Positions 17,386 through 25,976 of a DNA stretch of 64,000 nucleotides are shown one piece after another (within the stretch, counting starts at the first letter, position 1; each line of letters opens with the position of its first letter). The DNA lies in NCBI RefSeq assembly GCF_020905375.1, contig NZ_JAJJBU010000014.1, positions 1-64,000 on the forward strand. Reading direction: 5' to 3'. A program made the translations under genes and the position numbers. The notes under the pieces were generated by a model, which had not been told where the DNA came from, made no database searches, and saw only the letters and a list, made by a program, of their open reading frames with translations. This DNA is from Arthrobacter cryoconiti. Lineage in GTDB: Bacteria; Actinomycetota; Actinomycetes; Actinomycetales; Micrococcaceae.

Positions 17386-17931
17386 ATGATGCGTAATTCA
17401 TTCCCGGCAAGCGGATTTGGCCCCACCAATATGGACGGCATGTGGCAGGCCGTTGAAGACCTCAAATCAAGGTTTGAAAAGCGCTCGGGCACTCGAGCTG
17501 CTCGCGGTGAATTGCGCTCGTCCGTTTTGGCGCTCCTCGCCGAGTCACCGATGCACGGCTACCAGATTATTCACGAGATCGAGGAACGCAGTGGGGGTAA
17601 TTGGAAGCCAAGTGCCGGCTCCGTGTACCCCACATTGCAGTTGCTGGCCGACGAAGGACTGATCAGTGCTGAAGAATCCAATGGCCGAAAAATCTATTCT
17701 CTGACCGACGCCGGCCGCGAGGAAGTTGCTGGCAGTGAAGCTTCAGTTCCGTGGGAGTCAGCAGAGTCGACGACGGGTGGCGGGTTTGCTGCTTTACCCA
17801 AGGCCGGCGTCGAACTGGCACAGGCCGCGGCTCAGGTGGGCCGCACCGGTACTGCAAAGCAAGTTCAGGAGGCTGTGAAAGTCCTCGACGAAGCACGCCG
17901 TCGACTGTACTCAATCCTCGCCCAGGACTGA
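17386..17931 (+). CDS. PadR-family transcriptional regulator
   Basis: A 181-residue regulator with a PadR winged helix: LRSSVLALLAESPMHGYQII, EIEERSGGNWKPSAGSVYPTLQLLADEGLI and YSLTDAGREE (about residues 40-115). A C-terminal dimerisation region resembles the PadR-like Vir_act_alpha_C part. AAGGAG lies 3 or 6 nt before the two adjacent ATGs (17386 and 17389). It is probably co-transcribed with the ABC1-type kinase gene that begins 5 bp after its stop. Confidence 0.88.
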   Translation: MMRNSFPASGFGPTNMDGMWQAVEDLKSRFEKRSGTRAARGELRSSVLALLAESPMHGYQIIHEIEERSGGNWKPSAGSVYPTLQLLADEGLISAEESNGRKIYSLTDAGREEVAGSEASVPWESAESTTGGGFAALPKAGVELAQAAAQVGRTGTAKQVQEAVKVLDEARRRLYSILAQD

Positions 17932-17935
17932 CTGG

Positions 17936-19645
17936 GTGACGTCGGTTCAACGCGGTCGGGCAGATTCGCGCCCCGGTGGTGCGGACACGCGTGCCCGCTA
18001 CCGACGAATCCTTCGATTTGCGGCGTGGTATCTGGCGGTTACATGGTGGTTTGAGCTTTTTCTACCCCGTATTTGGCTGGGTAAAATTTCGCAACGATCC
18101 CGACCCAAAAGGATGCGCCGATTCGCTCAGCGGTTCCATGTGCTTGCGGTGGACCTCGGTGGGCTGATGATCAAAGTCGGTCAGTTTATGTCCTCCAGGC
18201 TTGACGTACTTCCACCGGAAATTACCGCCGAATTGGAAGGACTTCAGGACGAGGTCCCGGCGGTCCCGTTCCCCGCAATCCGGGCTCTTGCCGAGGCAGA
18301 GTTGGGTGCACCTCTAACTCGGGTTTTCGCCTCTGTCGACGAAACGGCTATCGCCGCTGCGTCGCTGGGGCAGGCGCATCGAGCGCAGCTTCTTCCCCAA
18401 GACGCCGCCGACACTGGCCTGCAGAGTGTGGTGTTGAAAGTGCAGCGGCCGGGCATCGACGCGATTGTCGATGTCGATCTCGCGGCCCTGCGTAAAGTGG
18501 GAGGCTGGTTGCGCCGCATACGTGTCGTCTCTGATCGCGCGGACGTGCCTGCCTTGATAGAGGAGTTTGCGCTGACCAGCCTCGAGGAGATCGACTACCT
18601 GCACGAGGCTGCCAATGCCGAACGCTTTGCCGACGATTTCGCCAACGACGCTAGAGTGAGCGTCCCGGGCGTGGTCTGGGAGCGGTGTACTCGCCGGGTG
18701 CTCACCTTAGAAGATGTCACAGCGATTAAGATTACTGATGCCAAGGCACTGCTTGCGGCGGGCATCGATCCGGTTCAAGTTGCCCCCGTTTTTGCCTCTG
18801 TGATGTTTGAGCAGTTGTTCACCAACGGCTTTTTCCATGCGGATCCACACCCAGGCAATATTTTTATCACACCGGTCAATGATGCCGGCGCTGAGCATCC
18901 GTGGAAGCTCACATTCATCGATTTCGGCATGATGGGCGAGGTTGTGCCCACGACGCGTAGTGGGTTGCGTAAACTGTTGATTGCCGCCGCCTCGCGTGAC
19001 GGTAAAGGTTTAGTGGAGGCCATCCGCGGCATGGGTGTGCTGGTTCCATCGGCAGACACAGCTGAGCTGGAGCGGGCCATGACAGAGCTTTTCGCGCGGT
19101 TTGGCGGGATGGGTTTCTCGCAGCTTCGTGACGTGGATCCGCGGGAATTTGCGGATTTTGGTGTGGAGTTTGGCGAGGTAGTGCGCTCATTGCCGTTCCA
19201 GCTGCCCGAGAACTTTCTTCTCATCATCCGTGCCATGTCGCTGACCTCTGGGGTGTGTAGTTCGCTGGACCCCGAGTTTAATCTGTGGGATTCCGTGGAG
19301 CCCTTTGCAGCCGTGCTACTACGCGATGAACGCGGCAACATTATCCGGGACGTGTCAAAGTCGGCGCTTGAGACTGCTGGAATGTTAGGGCGTCTGCCTA
19401 GAAGAGTGGATGGGCTTCTCACGCGCCTGGACGAGGGTTCCTTGGCAGTGTCCAGTCCGCGGTTGGAACGGACGGTGGCCCAGCTAAACCGCATGGCTCA
19501 ACGATTGACATCGGCAGTAATTTTCGGGGTCGTGCTCGTTGCAGGAGCCATGGTCCGATCCAACGACTTGGTCCTAGGCAATGTGCTGATGATCGCCTCC
19601 GTAATTCCACTGCTGAATGGACTGTGGGTGGGACGCCGCCGGTAG
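17936..19645 (+). CDS. ABC1/AarF/UbiB-family protein kinase-like protein
   Basis: A 569-residue atypical kinase. Family landmarks are KVGQFMSSR (KxGQ motif, near residue 80), AAASLGQAH (Ala-rich nucleotide loop), VLKVQRPG (catalytic Lys) and HADPHPGN followed by IDFGMMGE (metal-binding Asp). Two hydrophobic helices end the chain (SAVIFGVVLVAGAMV and GNVLMIASVIPLL), giving a membrane anchor. UbiB homologues support isoprenoid-quinone biosynthesis; actinobacterial members are uncharacterised. A GTG starts 5 bp after padR. Confidence 0.87.
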   Translation: MTSVQRGRADSRPGGADTRARYRRILRFAAWYLAVTWWFELFLPRIWLGKISQRSRPKRMRRFAQRFHVLAVDLGGLMIKVGQFMSSRLDVLPPEITAELEGLQDEVPAVPFPAIRALAEAELGAPLTRVFASVDETAIAAASLGQAHRAQLLPQDAADTGLQSVVLKVQRPGIDAIVDVDLAALRKVGGWLRRIRVVSDRADVPALIEEFALTSLEEIDYLHEAANAERFADDFANDARVSVPGVVWERCTRRVLTLEDVTAIKITDAKALLAAGIDPVQVAPVFASVMFEQLFTNGFFHADPHPGNIFITPVNDAGAEHPWKLTFIDFGMMGEVVPTTRSGLRKLLIAAASRDGKGLVEAIRGMGVLVPSADTAELERAMTELFARFGGMGFSQLRDVDPREFADFGVEFGEVVRSLPFQLPENFLLIIRAMSLTSGVCSSLDPEFNLWDSVEPFAAVLLRDERGNIIRDVSKSALETAGMLGRLPRRVDGLLTRLDEGSLAVSSPRLERTVAQLNRMAQRLTSAVIFGVVLVAGAMVRSNDLVLGNVLMIASVIPLLNGLWVGRRR

Positions 19646-19662
19646 GGCGTCCCGGCCGGCAT

Positions 19663-20370
19663 TTACGAAGCTTGGTTTTGGGTACCTGGAGACATGATCG
19701 CTATAGTCTTTCCGCCGCCGTCACGGATTTCGATGTCGAGCATCTCTTGGATGGCCATCGGAGTTGCCCCCACCACATCGGCCCGGCCCAGGGCCGTGGC
19801 GTTCCAGCTTGCGGCCCGGTCATAGCGCCCCGATCTGTCCTTGATCCACAGGGACAGAACGCCCTGTTCTGGTAGGCCATTTCCTTCGAGTGCAAGCTCC
19901 GTTCCCCACGCTTTTCTAATCAGTCCAAGCTGGATCTGAGGGCCGGAGGCCGTACTGATCGTAAAATTTAGCTCGGGTTTTACTGGCACTTGCGCTGCCG
20001 ATCCCGTGAGATAACCAACAGCTAAAAAGAGCGCCGCGGCGCCAGAAACGAAGGCTGCAGAGCGACGGCGGGAGTTACGGCGGCGCTTACTCAGTTTTCT
20101 CATCAGTGGCCCCGTCCCTGTCTCATCGCCCGGGTTGCCAAAGGCAGGAACGCCCGCGTTGCCGGGCGAAACTAGTGCGAGGGTGTCCTCCAAGGAAACG
20201 GCGTCAAGGAGCTTGGGAAGATTCTGCAGCGAGGATAGTTCTTCCAAGCATTGCGTACACGTGTCCAGATGTTGTTCGAATAAGTGCCGCTCGTTCAGCT
20301 CGATGCCGCCGAGAACATAGGCGCCCACGAGGTGGTGCAGTCTGGCGTGCTCTGTTGGTTCTTCGCTCAT
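19663..20370 (-). CDS. anti-sigma factor, RskA-like
   Basis: A 235-residue, single-pass membrane protein. The N-terminal cytoplasmic zinc-binding anti-sigma domain has the H-x3-C-x2-C motif in FEQHLDTCTQCLEEL (about residues 33-45). One transmembrane helix follows a basic run (RRRNSRRRSAAFVSGAAALFLAVGYL, about 95-125). The C-terminal extracytoplasmic domain is RskA-like (SLWIKDRSGRYDRAASWNATALGRADVVG). Its start overlaps the sigma gene stop by 4 bp, so it is the cognate anti-sigma. Confidence 0.88.
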   Translation of the reverse strand: MSEEPTEHARLHHLVGAYVLGGIELNERHLFEQHLDTCTQCLEELSSLQNLPKLLDAVSLEDTLALVSPGNAGVPAFGNPGDETGTGPLMRKLSKRRRNSRRRSAAFVSGAAALFLAVGYLTGSAAQVPVKPELNFTISTASGPQIQLGLIRKAWGTELALEGNGLPEQGVLSLWIKDRSGRYDRAASWNATALGRADVVGATPMAIQEMLDIEIRDGGGKTIAIMSPGTQNQAS

Positions 20371-20867
20371 GCTTCCACTCCCATCTCGTCTAAAACGCTG
20401 CGCAGCGCCTTAAGGGCGTAGAAGGCCCGGGACTTTACGGTTCCTACTGGGACGCTGAGCTGTACGGCCGCTTCAACGGCAGTGTAACGGCGATAATGAA
20501 GAGCGATAATGACGTTTCGGTGATCGACGCTAAGCCGTGCCAGTGCTTCTTCCATCAAGACCTTGGTGAGTAACCTATCAACATTCTCTACGGCCACGCT
20601 CACCTGCTCCACGTCCGCTGAATGGACCTGGTGTGGGCGGCGCTGCTGCCGACGAAAATTGTCAATGATGACGTTCCTGGCTGTCCGGAAAAGGTAGCTG
20701 CGCATGCTGGTGGTGATCTTTGGAGCTTGCTGCCAGGTGCGCAGGATCGTCTCCTGCACGACGTCCTCGGCTTGGGCGCGGCTGGCTGTGAACCCCACGG
20801 CGAAGCGTCGCAGCGCCGGGGCATGATCCCGGTATATCTCTTCCACTGTTTGTTCATCCAATGGCAT
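20367..20867 (-). CDS. ECF-family RNA polymerase sigma factor
   Basis: A 166-residue sigma-70 factor of the ECF group. Region 2 (YRDHAPALRRFAVGF, AEDVVQETILRTWQ, then YLFRTARNVIIDNFRR) and region 4 (LSVDHRNVIIALHYRRYTAVEAAVQL, VGTVKSRAFYALKALR) are intact, with no extra C-terminal domain. It is coupled to the downstream anti-sigma gene. It is divergent from the lipoprotein at 21086, a plausible regulon member. The control region holds a 25-bp palindrome. Confidence 0.92.
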   Translation of the reverse strand: MPLDEQTVEEIYRDHAPALRRFAVGFTASRAQAEDVVQETILRTWQQAPKITTSMRSYLFRTARNVIIDNFRRQQRRPHQVHSADVEQVSVAVENVDRLLTKVLMEEALARLSVDHRNVIIALHYRRYTAVEAAVQLSVPVGTVKSRAFYALKALRSVLDEMGVEA

Positions 20868-20891
20868 TGCAGACCCTGACGTCGTCGTCGA

Positions 20892-20916
20892 TTACAAATA
20901 CAACTTGTCTTTGTAA
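20892..20916. promoter_or_regulatory. 25-bp palindrome upstream of the sigma gene
   Basis: Left arm TTACAAATACAA (20892-20903), a central C and right arm TTGTCTTTGTAA (20905-20916) pair at 11 of 12 positions. It lies 25-49 bp upstream of the sigma-factor start codon, where a promoter would sit. The regulator is unknown. Confidence 0.65.
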
Positions 20917-21085
20917 GACGCACAGTGGCCGCGGAAAGTTCAATTGTTGGAATCTTCTCTACGAATGAACCAAGCAGTGGTGCGGCAGCGTCTTAGGACG
21001 TATCGGCGTAGTCGCGTCGGACAAAGCAATTTTAGTGAGCCACCCACATATCTCTGGGTCGTCGACAAGAGAGAAACGAGATTTC

Positions 21086-21592
21086 ATGAACAAACGAGTG
21101 AGCACCACCGTGGCCGCGATTTCGCTGGCAGCCTTCGTGCTGACGGGTTGTAGCACCTCAAGCGCCACTCCGGACGCCGGCACGTCATCTAGTGCCGCGA
21201 GTGCAAGTACCTCTTCTAGCACTAGTTCGCCGGTGAAACTGAAGACGGCTGCCACGACAGTTGGAGACATCGTGGTCAACGGCGAGGGCTTGTCCGTCTA
21301 CGTTTTCGACTCGGATGTCAAGGATTCCGGCAAGAGTGCCTGCACGGGTAATTGCCCGGCACTGTGGCCAGCGGTTCCTGCAGGCTCCGGTGCGCCCGTT
21401 CTAGACGGAGTGAGCGGGACGACGGGGAGCATTGCCACGGAGGCTGGAACTCAGCAACTTACGCTCAATGGATTGCCGCTGTACCTCTTCTCCAAGGACT
21501 CTGGACCGAAGGAAATCAAAGGTCAAGGAGTCAAGGGTGTCTGGTGGGTAGTGAGCCCTGCGGGAGAAAAGATCAGCACTTTGGCTGGCTAG
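21086..21592 (+). CDS. Yx(FWY)xxD-repeat lipoprotein (COG4315-like)
   Basis: A 168-residue lipoprotein. The signal ends in VLTGCS, followed by a long Ser/Thr/Ala linker. Two copies of the YxFxxD-type repeat follow: LSVYVFDSDVKDSGKSAC with the CTGNCPALWPAV pair of Cys, and LPLYLFSKDSG ending in GVWWVVSPAGEKI. The family is a conserved exported lipoprotein of unknown function. The ATG at 21086 sits after GAGAAACGAG. It is divergent from the ECF sigma/anti-sigma pair, and a paralogous protein lies next to the DyP peroxidase. Confidence 0.85.
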   Translation: MNKRVSTTVAAISLAAFVLTGCSTSSATPDAGTSSSAASASTSSSTSSPVKLKTAATTVGDIVVNGEGLSVYVFDSDVKDSGKSACTGNCPALWPAVPAGSGAPVLDGVSGTTGSIATEAGTQQLTLNGLPLYLFSKDSGPKEIKGQGVKGVWWVVSPAGEKISTLAG

Positions 21593-21662
21593 ATACCGCT
21601 GTACCTGCGCCTCCTGGAGGCGGATGAGCCATGTTTAGATTCTGTTTCTCTAAGGAACCATG

Positions 21663-22502
21663 TTAAATCGTTGGCCCGTTCGCTTCCCGGAGTGCTGCCT
21701 GGAGTAGTTCGAAGTCAATCTGGGCGTGTTCGGTACCAATAGTTCCGGCTCGTTCTACGTCGCCCTCGCAGATTGCCGCCACTAAGTTCTCATGGTCTTC
21801 CAGCGCGCGTGCTTCCATTTCCCGCATGCCGTTAGGCAGGCCCCAGAGGTGCGACGGCGCGGCGATACTCACCCTTGATTCCACCTCGAATAGCGTTATC
21901 TGCAAGGTGGTGTTGTGAGCGGCTTCAGCGATGGAAAGATGCAGGCGTTCATCGGCTTTTTGAGATGGTTGACCGGAGGCTGCGGCGCGGAATTCTTCCA
22001 GTCGATCTCGCAAAATTGAGGCATCTGCGTCAGTTCTATTGTTTGCTGCGGCTCGGGCAATGGTGCCATGGAGCAGGCTCACGGCCTCGCACGTATCGCG
22101 GAGTGCGTCCCATCTAGCCGTCAGTGTCCGGTGGACCGAAGCGTGTGAGTCTGAACCGGCTTGCTGCCGAACAAAAGAACCGCCGCCGCGCCCCCGCGTC
22201 GTTTCGAGGAGGCCGCCGTCTACAAGCCGTGAGATCGCCGCGCGCACGGTCATCCGCCCAACTTGCAACATGGTTGCAAGTTCTCGCTCGGCGGGCAGCC
22301 TGGATCCCGGGAGGTACTCTCCGATGGCCATTGCTGTGATCAGCCGGTCGGTTACCTGGTCCACAGCGGTAGTGACCGTTTGCACCGAATTCAAGGTGCC
22401 GGGAAGAGCACTTGGGAGAGTGCCCGCTGGGAGCGATTGAGCGGTTTGTGCCTGCTGTGTGGGCAGATTTCGCGGTGTCATCGTTTTATCCATCCAAATC
22501 AA
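21663..22502 (-). CDS. GntR/FadR-family regulator
   Basis: A 279-residue regulator with a GntR winged helix (about residues 52-115: MAIGEYLPGSRLPAERELATMLQV, GRMTVRAAISRLVDGGLLETTRGRGGG). A helical FCD-type ligand domain follows (HLSIAEAAHNTTLQ, ALEDHENLVAAICEGDVERA). It is divergent from the aminopeptidase-permease-amidase operon, and a perfect palindrome lies between them. Candidate starts are ATGs at 22502, 22493 and 22481; no ribosome binding site is decisive. Confidence 0.87.
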   Translation of the reverse strand: MIWMDKTMTPRNLPTQQAQTAQSLPAGTLPSALPGTLNSVQTVTTAVDQVTDRLITAMAIGEYLPGSRLPAERELATMLQVGRMTVRAAISRLVDGGLLETTRGRGGGSFVRQQAGSDSHASVHRTLTARWDALRDTCEAVSLLHGTIARAAANNRTDADASILRDRLEEFRAAASGQPSQKADERLHLSIAEAAHNTTLQITLFEVESRVSIAAPSHLWGLPNGMREMEARALEDHENLVAAICEGDVERAGTIGTEHAQIDFELLQAALREANGPTI

Positions 22503-22508
22503 ATACCG

Positions 22509-22533
22509 AAATGGTCTATCTTCGAGACCATTT
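22509..22533. promoter_or_regulatory. operator-like inverted repeat between gntR and the amidase operon
   Basis: AAATGGTCT (22509-22517) and AGACCATTT (22525-22533) form a perfect 9-bp inverted repeat with a 7-bp spacer, directly upstream of the GntR gene. The TGGT/ACCA core fits FadR-subfamily operators, though with a wider spacing than usual. Confidence 0.7.
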
Positions 22534-22602
22534 ATCAGTCATGCTGTTCACAAGCAGCGGCTGGCCCGCTTGCGGATGTGACGACTACACAAAGGAGTGC
22601 AA

Positions 22603-23502
22603 GTGTCTACGGTTACTACGAGACTAGTCCCCTTCGGCAACTACAAGACGTGGGTTCGGATGGAGCAGCCAGACGCTGCCCGCCCAGAGGCGTTGCCGTT
22701 AGTAGTGCTCCATGGTGGTCCCGGCATGGCTCACAACTATTTGCGTAACCTCGGAGAGCTGGCAAGTACCGGGCGCACAGTAATCCACTACGACCAACTT
22801 GGGTGCGGTAATAGTACCCATCTACGGCAGTCTCCGGCCGATTTTTGGACCCCGCAGCTGTTTGTTGACGAATTTACGAATCTGGTGAGTCAGCTTGGGC
22901 TCTCTTCCTTCCATTTACTGGGCCAATCGTGGGGCGGAATGCTCGGAGCCGAAATCGCAACCCGCCAACCTGTTGGCCTCAAAAGCCTGGTGATCGCCAA
23001 CTCTCCGGCGTCCATGGAGCTGTGGACGCAAGCCGCAAGTGAGCTCAGGTCGCAGCTGCCCGCCGAAGTTCAACAGACCTTGACCGTGCACGAAGAAAAC
23101 GGGACCATTACTGATCCCGCATACCTGCGCGCCACCGAAGAATTTTACCGGCGTCACGTCTGCCGAACAGTTCCCACTCCAGTGGACTTTCAAGAGAGCG
23201 AAGATCAGATGGGGGCCGATCCGACCGTCTACCACACCATGAACGGACCTAATGAGTTCCATGTGGTGGGAACACTGCGCAACTGGAGCATCATTGACAA
23301 ACTCCCGGCAGTAGAGGTCCCAACCCTGGTGGTGGCGGGTGAGCACGATGAAGCCACTCCTGCCACTTGGCAGCCGTTCATCGACGGGATCCCCAACGTG
23401 CTAAGCCACGTCTTCGCCGATGCGAGCCATTGCGTTCATCTGGAACAGCCAGCTAATTTCCGGAAGGTTGTCGCAGATTTTCTGGCTGAGCAAGATCACT
23501 AG
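22603..23502 (+). CDS. proline iminopeptidase-like alpha/beta hydrolase
   Basis: A 299-residue serine hydrolase. HGGPG is the oxyanion-hole motif, GQSWGG the nucleophile elbow, and the C-terminal EHDEATP and ASHCVHLE supply Asp and His. This is the prolyl aminopeptidase/L-amino-acid amidase (S33) pattern. A GTG at 22603 lies 5 nt after AAAGGAG. It is first gene of an operon with an APC permease and an acetamidase/formamidase, suggesting uptake and hydrolysis of an amide or small peptide. Confidence 0.85.
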   Translation: MSTVTTRLVPFGNYKTWVRMEQPDAARPEALPLVVLHGGPGMAHNYLRNLGELASTGRTVIHYDQLGCGNSTHLRQSPADFWTPQLFVDEFTNLVSQLGLSSFHLLGQSWGGMLGAEIATRQPVGLKSLVIANSPASMELWTQAASELRSQLPAEVQQTLTVHEENGTITDPAYLRATEEFYRRHVCRTVPTPVDFQESEDQMGADPTVYHTMNGPNEFHVVGTLRNWSIIDKLPAVEVPTLVVAGEHDEATPATWQPFIDGIPNVLSHVFADASHCVHLEQPANFRKVVADFLAEQDH

Positions 23503-23537
23503 AGCTGTGCAATTTCATTAGAGCTGTGCAATTTCAT
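23500..23537 (+). repeat. tandem 19-bp duplication spanning a stop codon
   Basis: A 19-bp unit beginning with the TAG stop codon of the aminopeptidase gene (TAGAGCTGTGCAATTTCAT) is repeated exactly at 23500-23518 and 23519-23537. Confidence 0.95.
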
Positions 23538-23592
23538 TAAAGCAGGGCGCTGCCCTGAACCGTCCAACCACTCCCAGAGGAAGCCGTCGTCC

Positions 23593-25029
23593 ATGAGAAC
23601 TGCAGATGATTCGAAAGAATTGAGTCCCCAGCAACAGCTGGAGGCATACGGTTATAAACAAGAACTCAAGCGTTCATTGTCCACCGCAGACCTGCTCGTC
23701 TATGGTCTGATTTTCATGGTCCCCATTGCGCCCTGGGCTATTTTCGGGGTGGTGTACAACGCCGCCGGTGGGATGGTGCCCCTGGTCTATTTGATTGGGC
23801 TGATCGCCATGATCTTTACGGCGCTGGCATACCAACAGATGGCAAAGTCCATCCCACTGGCCGGCTCCGTATTCTCTTACGTGGGTCGCGGGATTCATCC
23901 CAACGCCGGATTCTTCGCCGGTTGGGCCATCCTGCTTGATTATTTGCTGGTGCCCACGCTTCTCTACGTCTTCGCCGCAGAATCGATGGTGGGCATTTTT
24001 CCGGATTCGCCACGATGGGTATGGGCCCTGGTTTTCGTGGCCATCAACACGGGAATTAACCTCATGGGCGTTAGTTCGATGAAACTGATCAATCGGGTCT
24101 TTCTCGCAATCGAACTGATTTTCGTGGTGATCTTCGTGATCATTGCCGTCACTGCTCTGACGGGTGGGACAGTTCCCGGGGCCGTATTTTCTATTGATCA
24201 GTTATGGGACTCGAGCAAAGTCACCGGACCGTTGATCGCCTCCGCGCTCTCCATTGCGGTGCTTAGCTTTCTCGGATTCGACGGAATCGCAACCCTGTCC
24301 GAGGAGGCATCCGGGGGACGTAAATCGGCGGGACGTGCCATGGTGCTGGCATTGTGCATCGTGGCGTTCCTCTTCATTTTGCAGACCTGGCTCGCCAGCG
24401 CACTTGCCGGTGGCCGCGAGGCGTTCGGAGAGGATGAAGTAGGCAATGCATTCTTCACGATCGTCCAGGCTGCCTCCAACAGTGGCTGGACGACGGCGTT
24501 CTTCGCGGTGAATGTGCTCGCCGTGGGCATCGCCAACGCCATGGCTGCACAAGCCGCCACTTCCCGGCTGCTGTTCTCAATGAGCCGTGACAGGCAGTTG
24601 CCCAAGTTCCTCAGCCGTCTCAATCATGGCCAAGTGCCGCAGAACGCCATTCTCCTGGTGTCTGTTGTTTCAGCAGTTCTGGTGCTGTTTTTTGTGGGCC
24701 AAATTGATCTGATCTCCTCCTTGGTGAACTTCGGCGCACTCTTTGGTTTCATGTTGTTGCACTTAGCGGTGATTGTGCATTACATGTGGCGTAAGAAGTC
24801 CCGTAATTTCCTGCTGCACCTTGTGGTGCCGATTATCGGTTTTTTGATCATCGGCTACGTGCTGCTCAACGCCAACATCGACGCGAAGGTTGGCGGCATT
24901 GCCTGGCTGATCATCGGCGCTGTGGTCTTCGCCTACTACCGGAAGAGTGGGCGCAAGACTGACCTCTCCGGTGAAGGAGAATTGAACTCAGAAAACATTC
25001 CTGCCACTGGTATGCGAGAAGGGCTCTAA
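23593..25029 (+). CDS. APC-superfamily amino acid/amine permease
   Basis: A 478-residue membrane protein with about 12 helices. The APC signatures are the first helix DLLVYGLIFMVPIAPWAIFGVVYNAAGG, the SFLGFDGIATLSEEASGGRKSAGRAM segment near residue 230, and SMSRDRQLPKFLSRLN near residue 335. It resembles the ethanolamine/putrescine-type APC branch. The substrate is unknown, but its position between an aminopeptidase/amidase and an acetamidase suggests an amide or amino-acid derivative. It sits 3 bp upstream of the next gene. Confidence 0.87.
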   Translation: MRTADDSKELSPQQQLEAYGYKQELKRSLSTADLLVYGLIFMVPIAPWAIFGVVYNAAGGMVPLVYLIGLIAMIFTALAYQQMAKSIPLAGSVFSYVGRGIHPNAGFFAGWAILLDYLLVPTLLYVFAAESMVGIFPDSPRWVWALVFVAINTGINLMGVSSMKLINRVFLAIELIFVVIFVIIAVTALTGGTVPGAVFSIDQLWDSSKVTGPLIASALSIAVLSFLGFDGIATLSEEASGGRKSAGRAMVLALCIVAFLFILQTWLASALAGGREAFGEDEVGNAFFTIVQAASNSGWTTAFFAVNVLAVGIANAMAAQAATSRLLFSMSRDRQLPKFLSRLNHGQVPQNAILLVSVVSAVLVLFFVGQIDLISSLVNFGALFGFMLLHLAVIVHYMWRKKSRNFLLHLVVPIIGFLIIGYVLLNANIDAKVGGIAWLIIGAVVFAYYRKSGRKTDLSGEGELNSENIPATGMREGL

Positions 25030-25032
25030 CTT

Positions 25033-25953
25033 ATGGAACATTTCCTGGACAAAACACACGGCAAATTCGGTTTTTCCTGCGTTGCTAACCCTGCTCTTCG
25101 CATCCAGCCCGGTACTGGTGAGCTGATCGGCTTCGAAACGAGCGACGAGGTTTATCGCCAATTGCATCTTCACGGTGACATGGACAAGCTCACTGTGGGG
25201 ATCAACCCAGTCACTGGACCGGTGTATGTGCAGGGCGCTGAACCAGGCGATGGCCTGGCGGTCACCATCCATGAGATTCGCCTCAAGGATTGTGGCTGGT
25301 CCGTCAGCCTCCCCGGCACCGGGGCATTGGCGGACGTGATGGGAGAAGAAGTCTTCGCCCGCCGCATCCCCATTGACGACGCCGGAGTGCACGTGACGCA
25401 GAGGCACACGTTTGAGCCACGGCCGATGATCGGATGCATCGGCACAGCTCCAGCTACCGGATCCAATTCCACCATCATGCCCAGCTACGGACAGGGCGGA
25501 AACATGGATCTCACGGAGTGCCGCCCCGGATCCACCGTGTACCTGCCGGTCATGGTGGACGGTGCTTACTTATCAATTGGTGACATTCACGCCATCATGG
25601 CGGAAGGTGAATCGTCGTTTGTAGCGATCGAGGCCGAAGGTATTGCAGTTGTCAGTGTGGATCTGGTGAAGGGTATGAACCTGCGCGCTCCACGGGTGGA
25701 AACCGCTCAGGAGTGGATCTTTGTCGGGTTGGGTACCCCGGTGCAAGAGAGTATCAAGCGTGGCTATGAAGACATGTTCAGCTTCTTGGTTCAGGACCAC
25801 GGTTGGGACGGCGGCGACGCATACGCGGTGATGAGCGCCGTCGGCCATTCACGTCTTGGTGGCCCCACAGGTTCAAAGGACCCTGATCCTTTGCATCCCA
25901 TGACGCCCGTCGGCGCGGTGACAACACATCGGTTACCCAAGAGTGTGCTCTGA
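25033..25953 (+). CDS. acetamidase/formamidase-family amidohydrolase
   Basis: A 306-residue FmdA/AmdA-family protein. Typical elements are the early V..GD-equivalent (HLHGDMDKLTVGINPVTGPVYVQGAEPGD), HTFEPRPMIGCIGTAPA, GGNMDLTECRPGSTVYLPV, the GDIHAIMAEGE metal-site motif and AYAVMSAVGHSRLGG. These zinc enzymes hydrolyse small amides to ammonia and acid. It is last in the GntR-linked operon, with only 3 bp after the permease stop. The true substrate is not known. Confidence 0.88.
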   Translation: MEHFLDKTHGKFGFSCVANPALRIQPGTGELIGFETSDEVYRQLHLHGDMDKLTVGINPVTGPVYVQGAEPGDGLAVTIHEIRLKDCGWSVSLPGTGALADVMGEEVFARRIPIDDAGVHVTQRHTFEPRPMIGCIGTAPATGSNSTIMPSYGQGGNMDLTECRPGSTVYLPVMVDGAYLSIGDIHAIMAEGESSFVAIEAEGIAVVSVDLVKGMNLRAPRVETAQEWIFVGLGTPVQESIKRGYEDMFSFLVQDHGWDGGDAYAVMSAVGHSRLGGPTGSKDPDPLHPMTPVGAVTTHRLPKSVL

Positions 25954-25976
25954 ACGCCTACAACACAGCGAACGGG

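Noticed and set aside
18775-19494. Long minus-strand frame (239 codons) inside the ABC1-kinase gene
   Set aside because: It is antisense to a gene with clear family motifs. Its Ser/Arg-rich composition is typical of shadow frames in GC-rich DNA.
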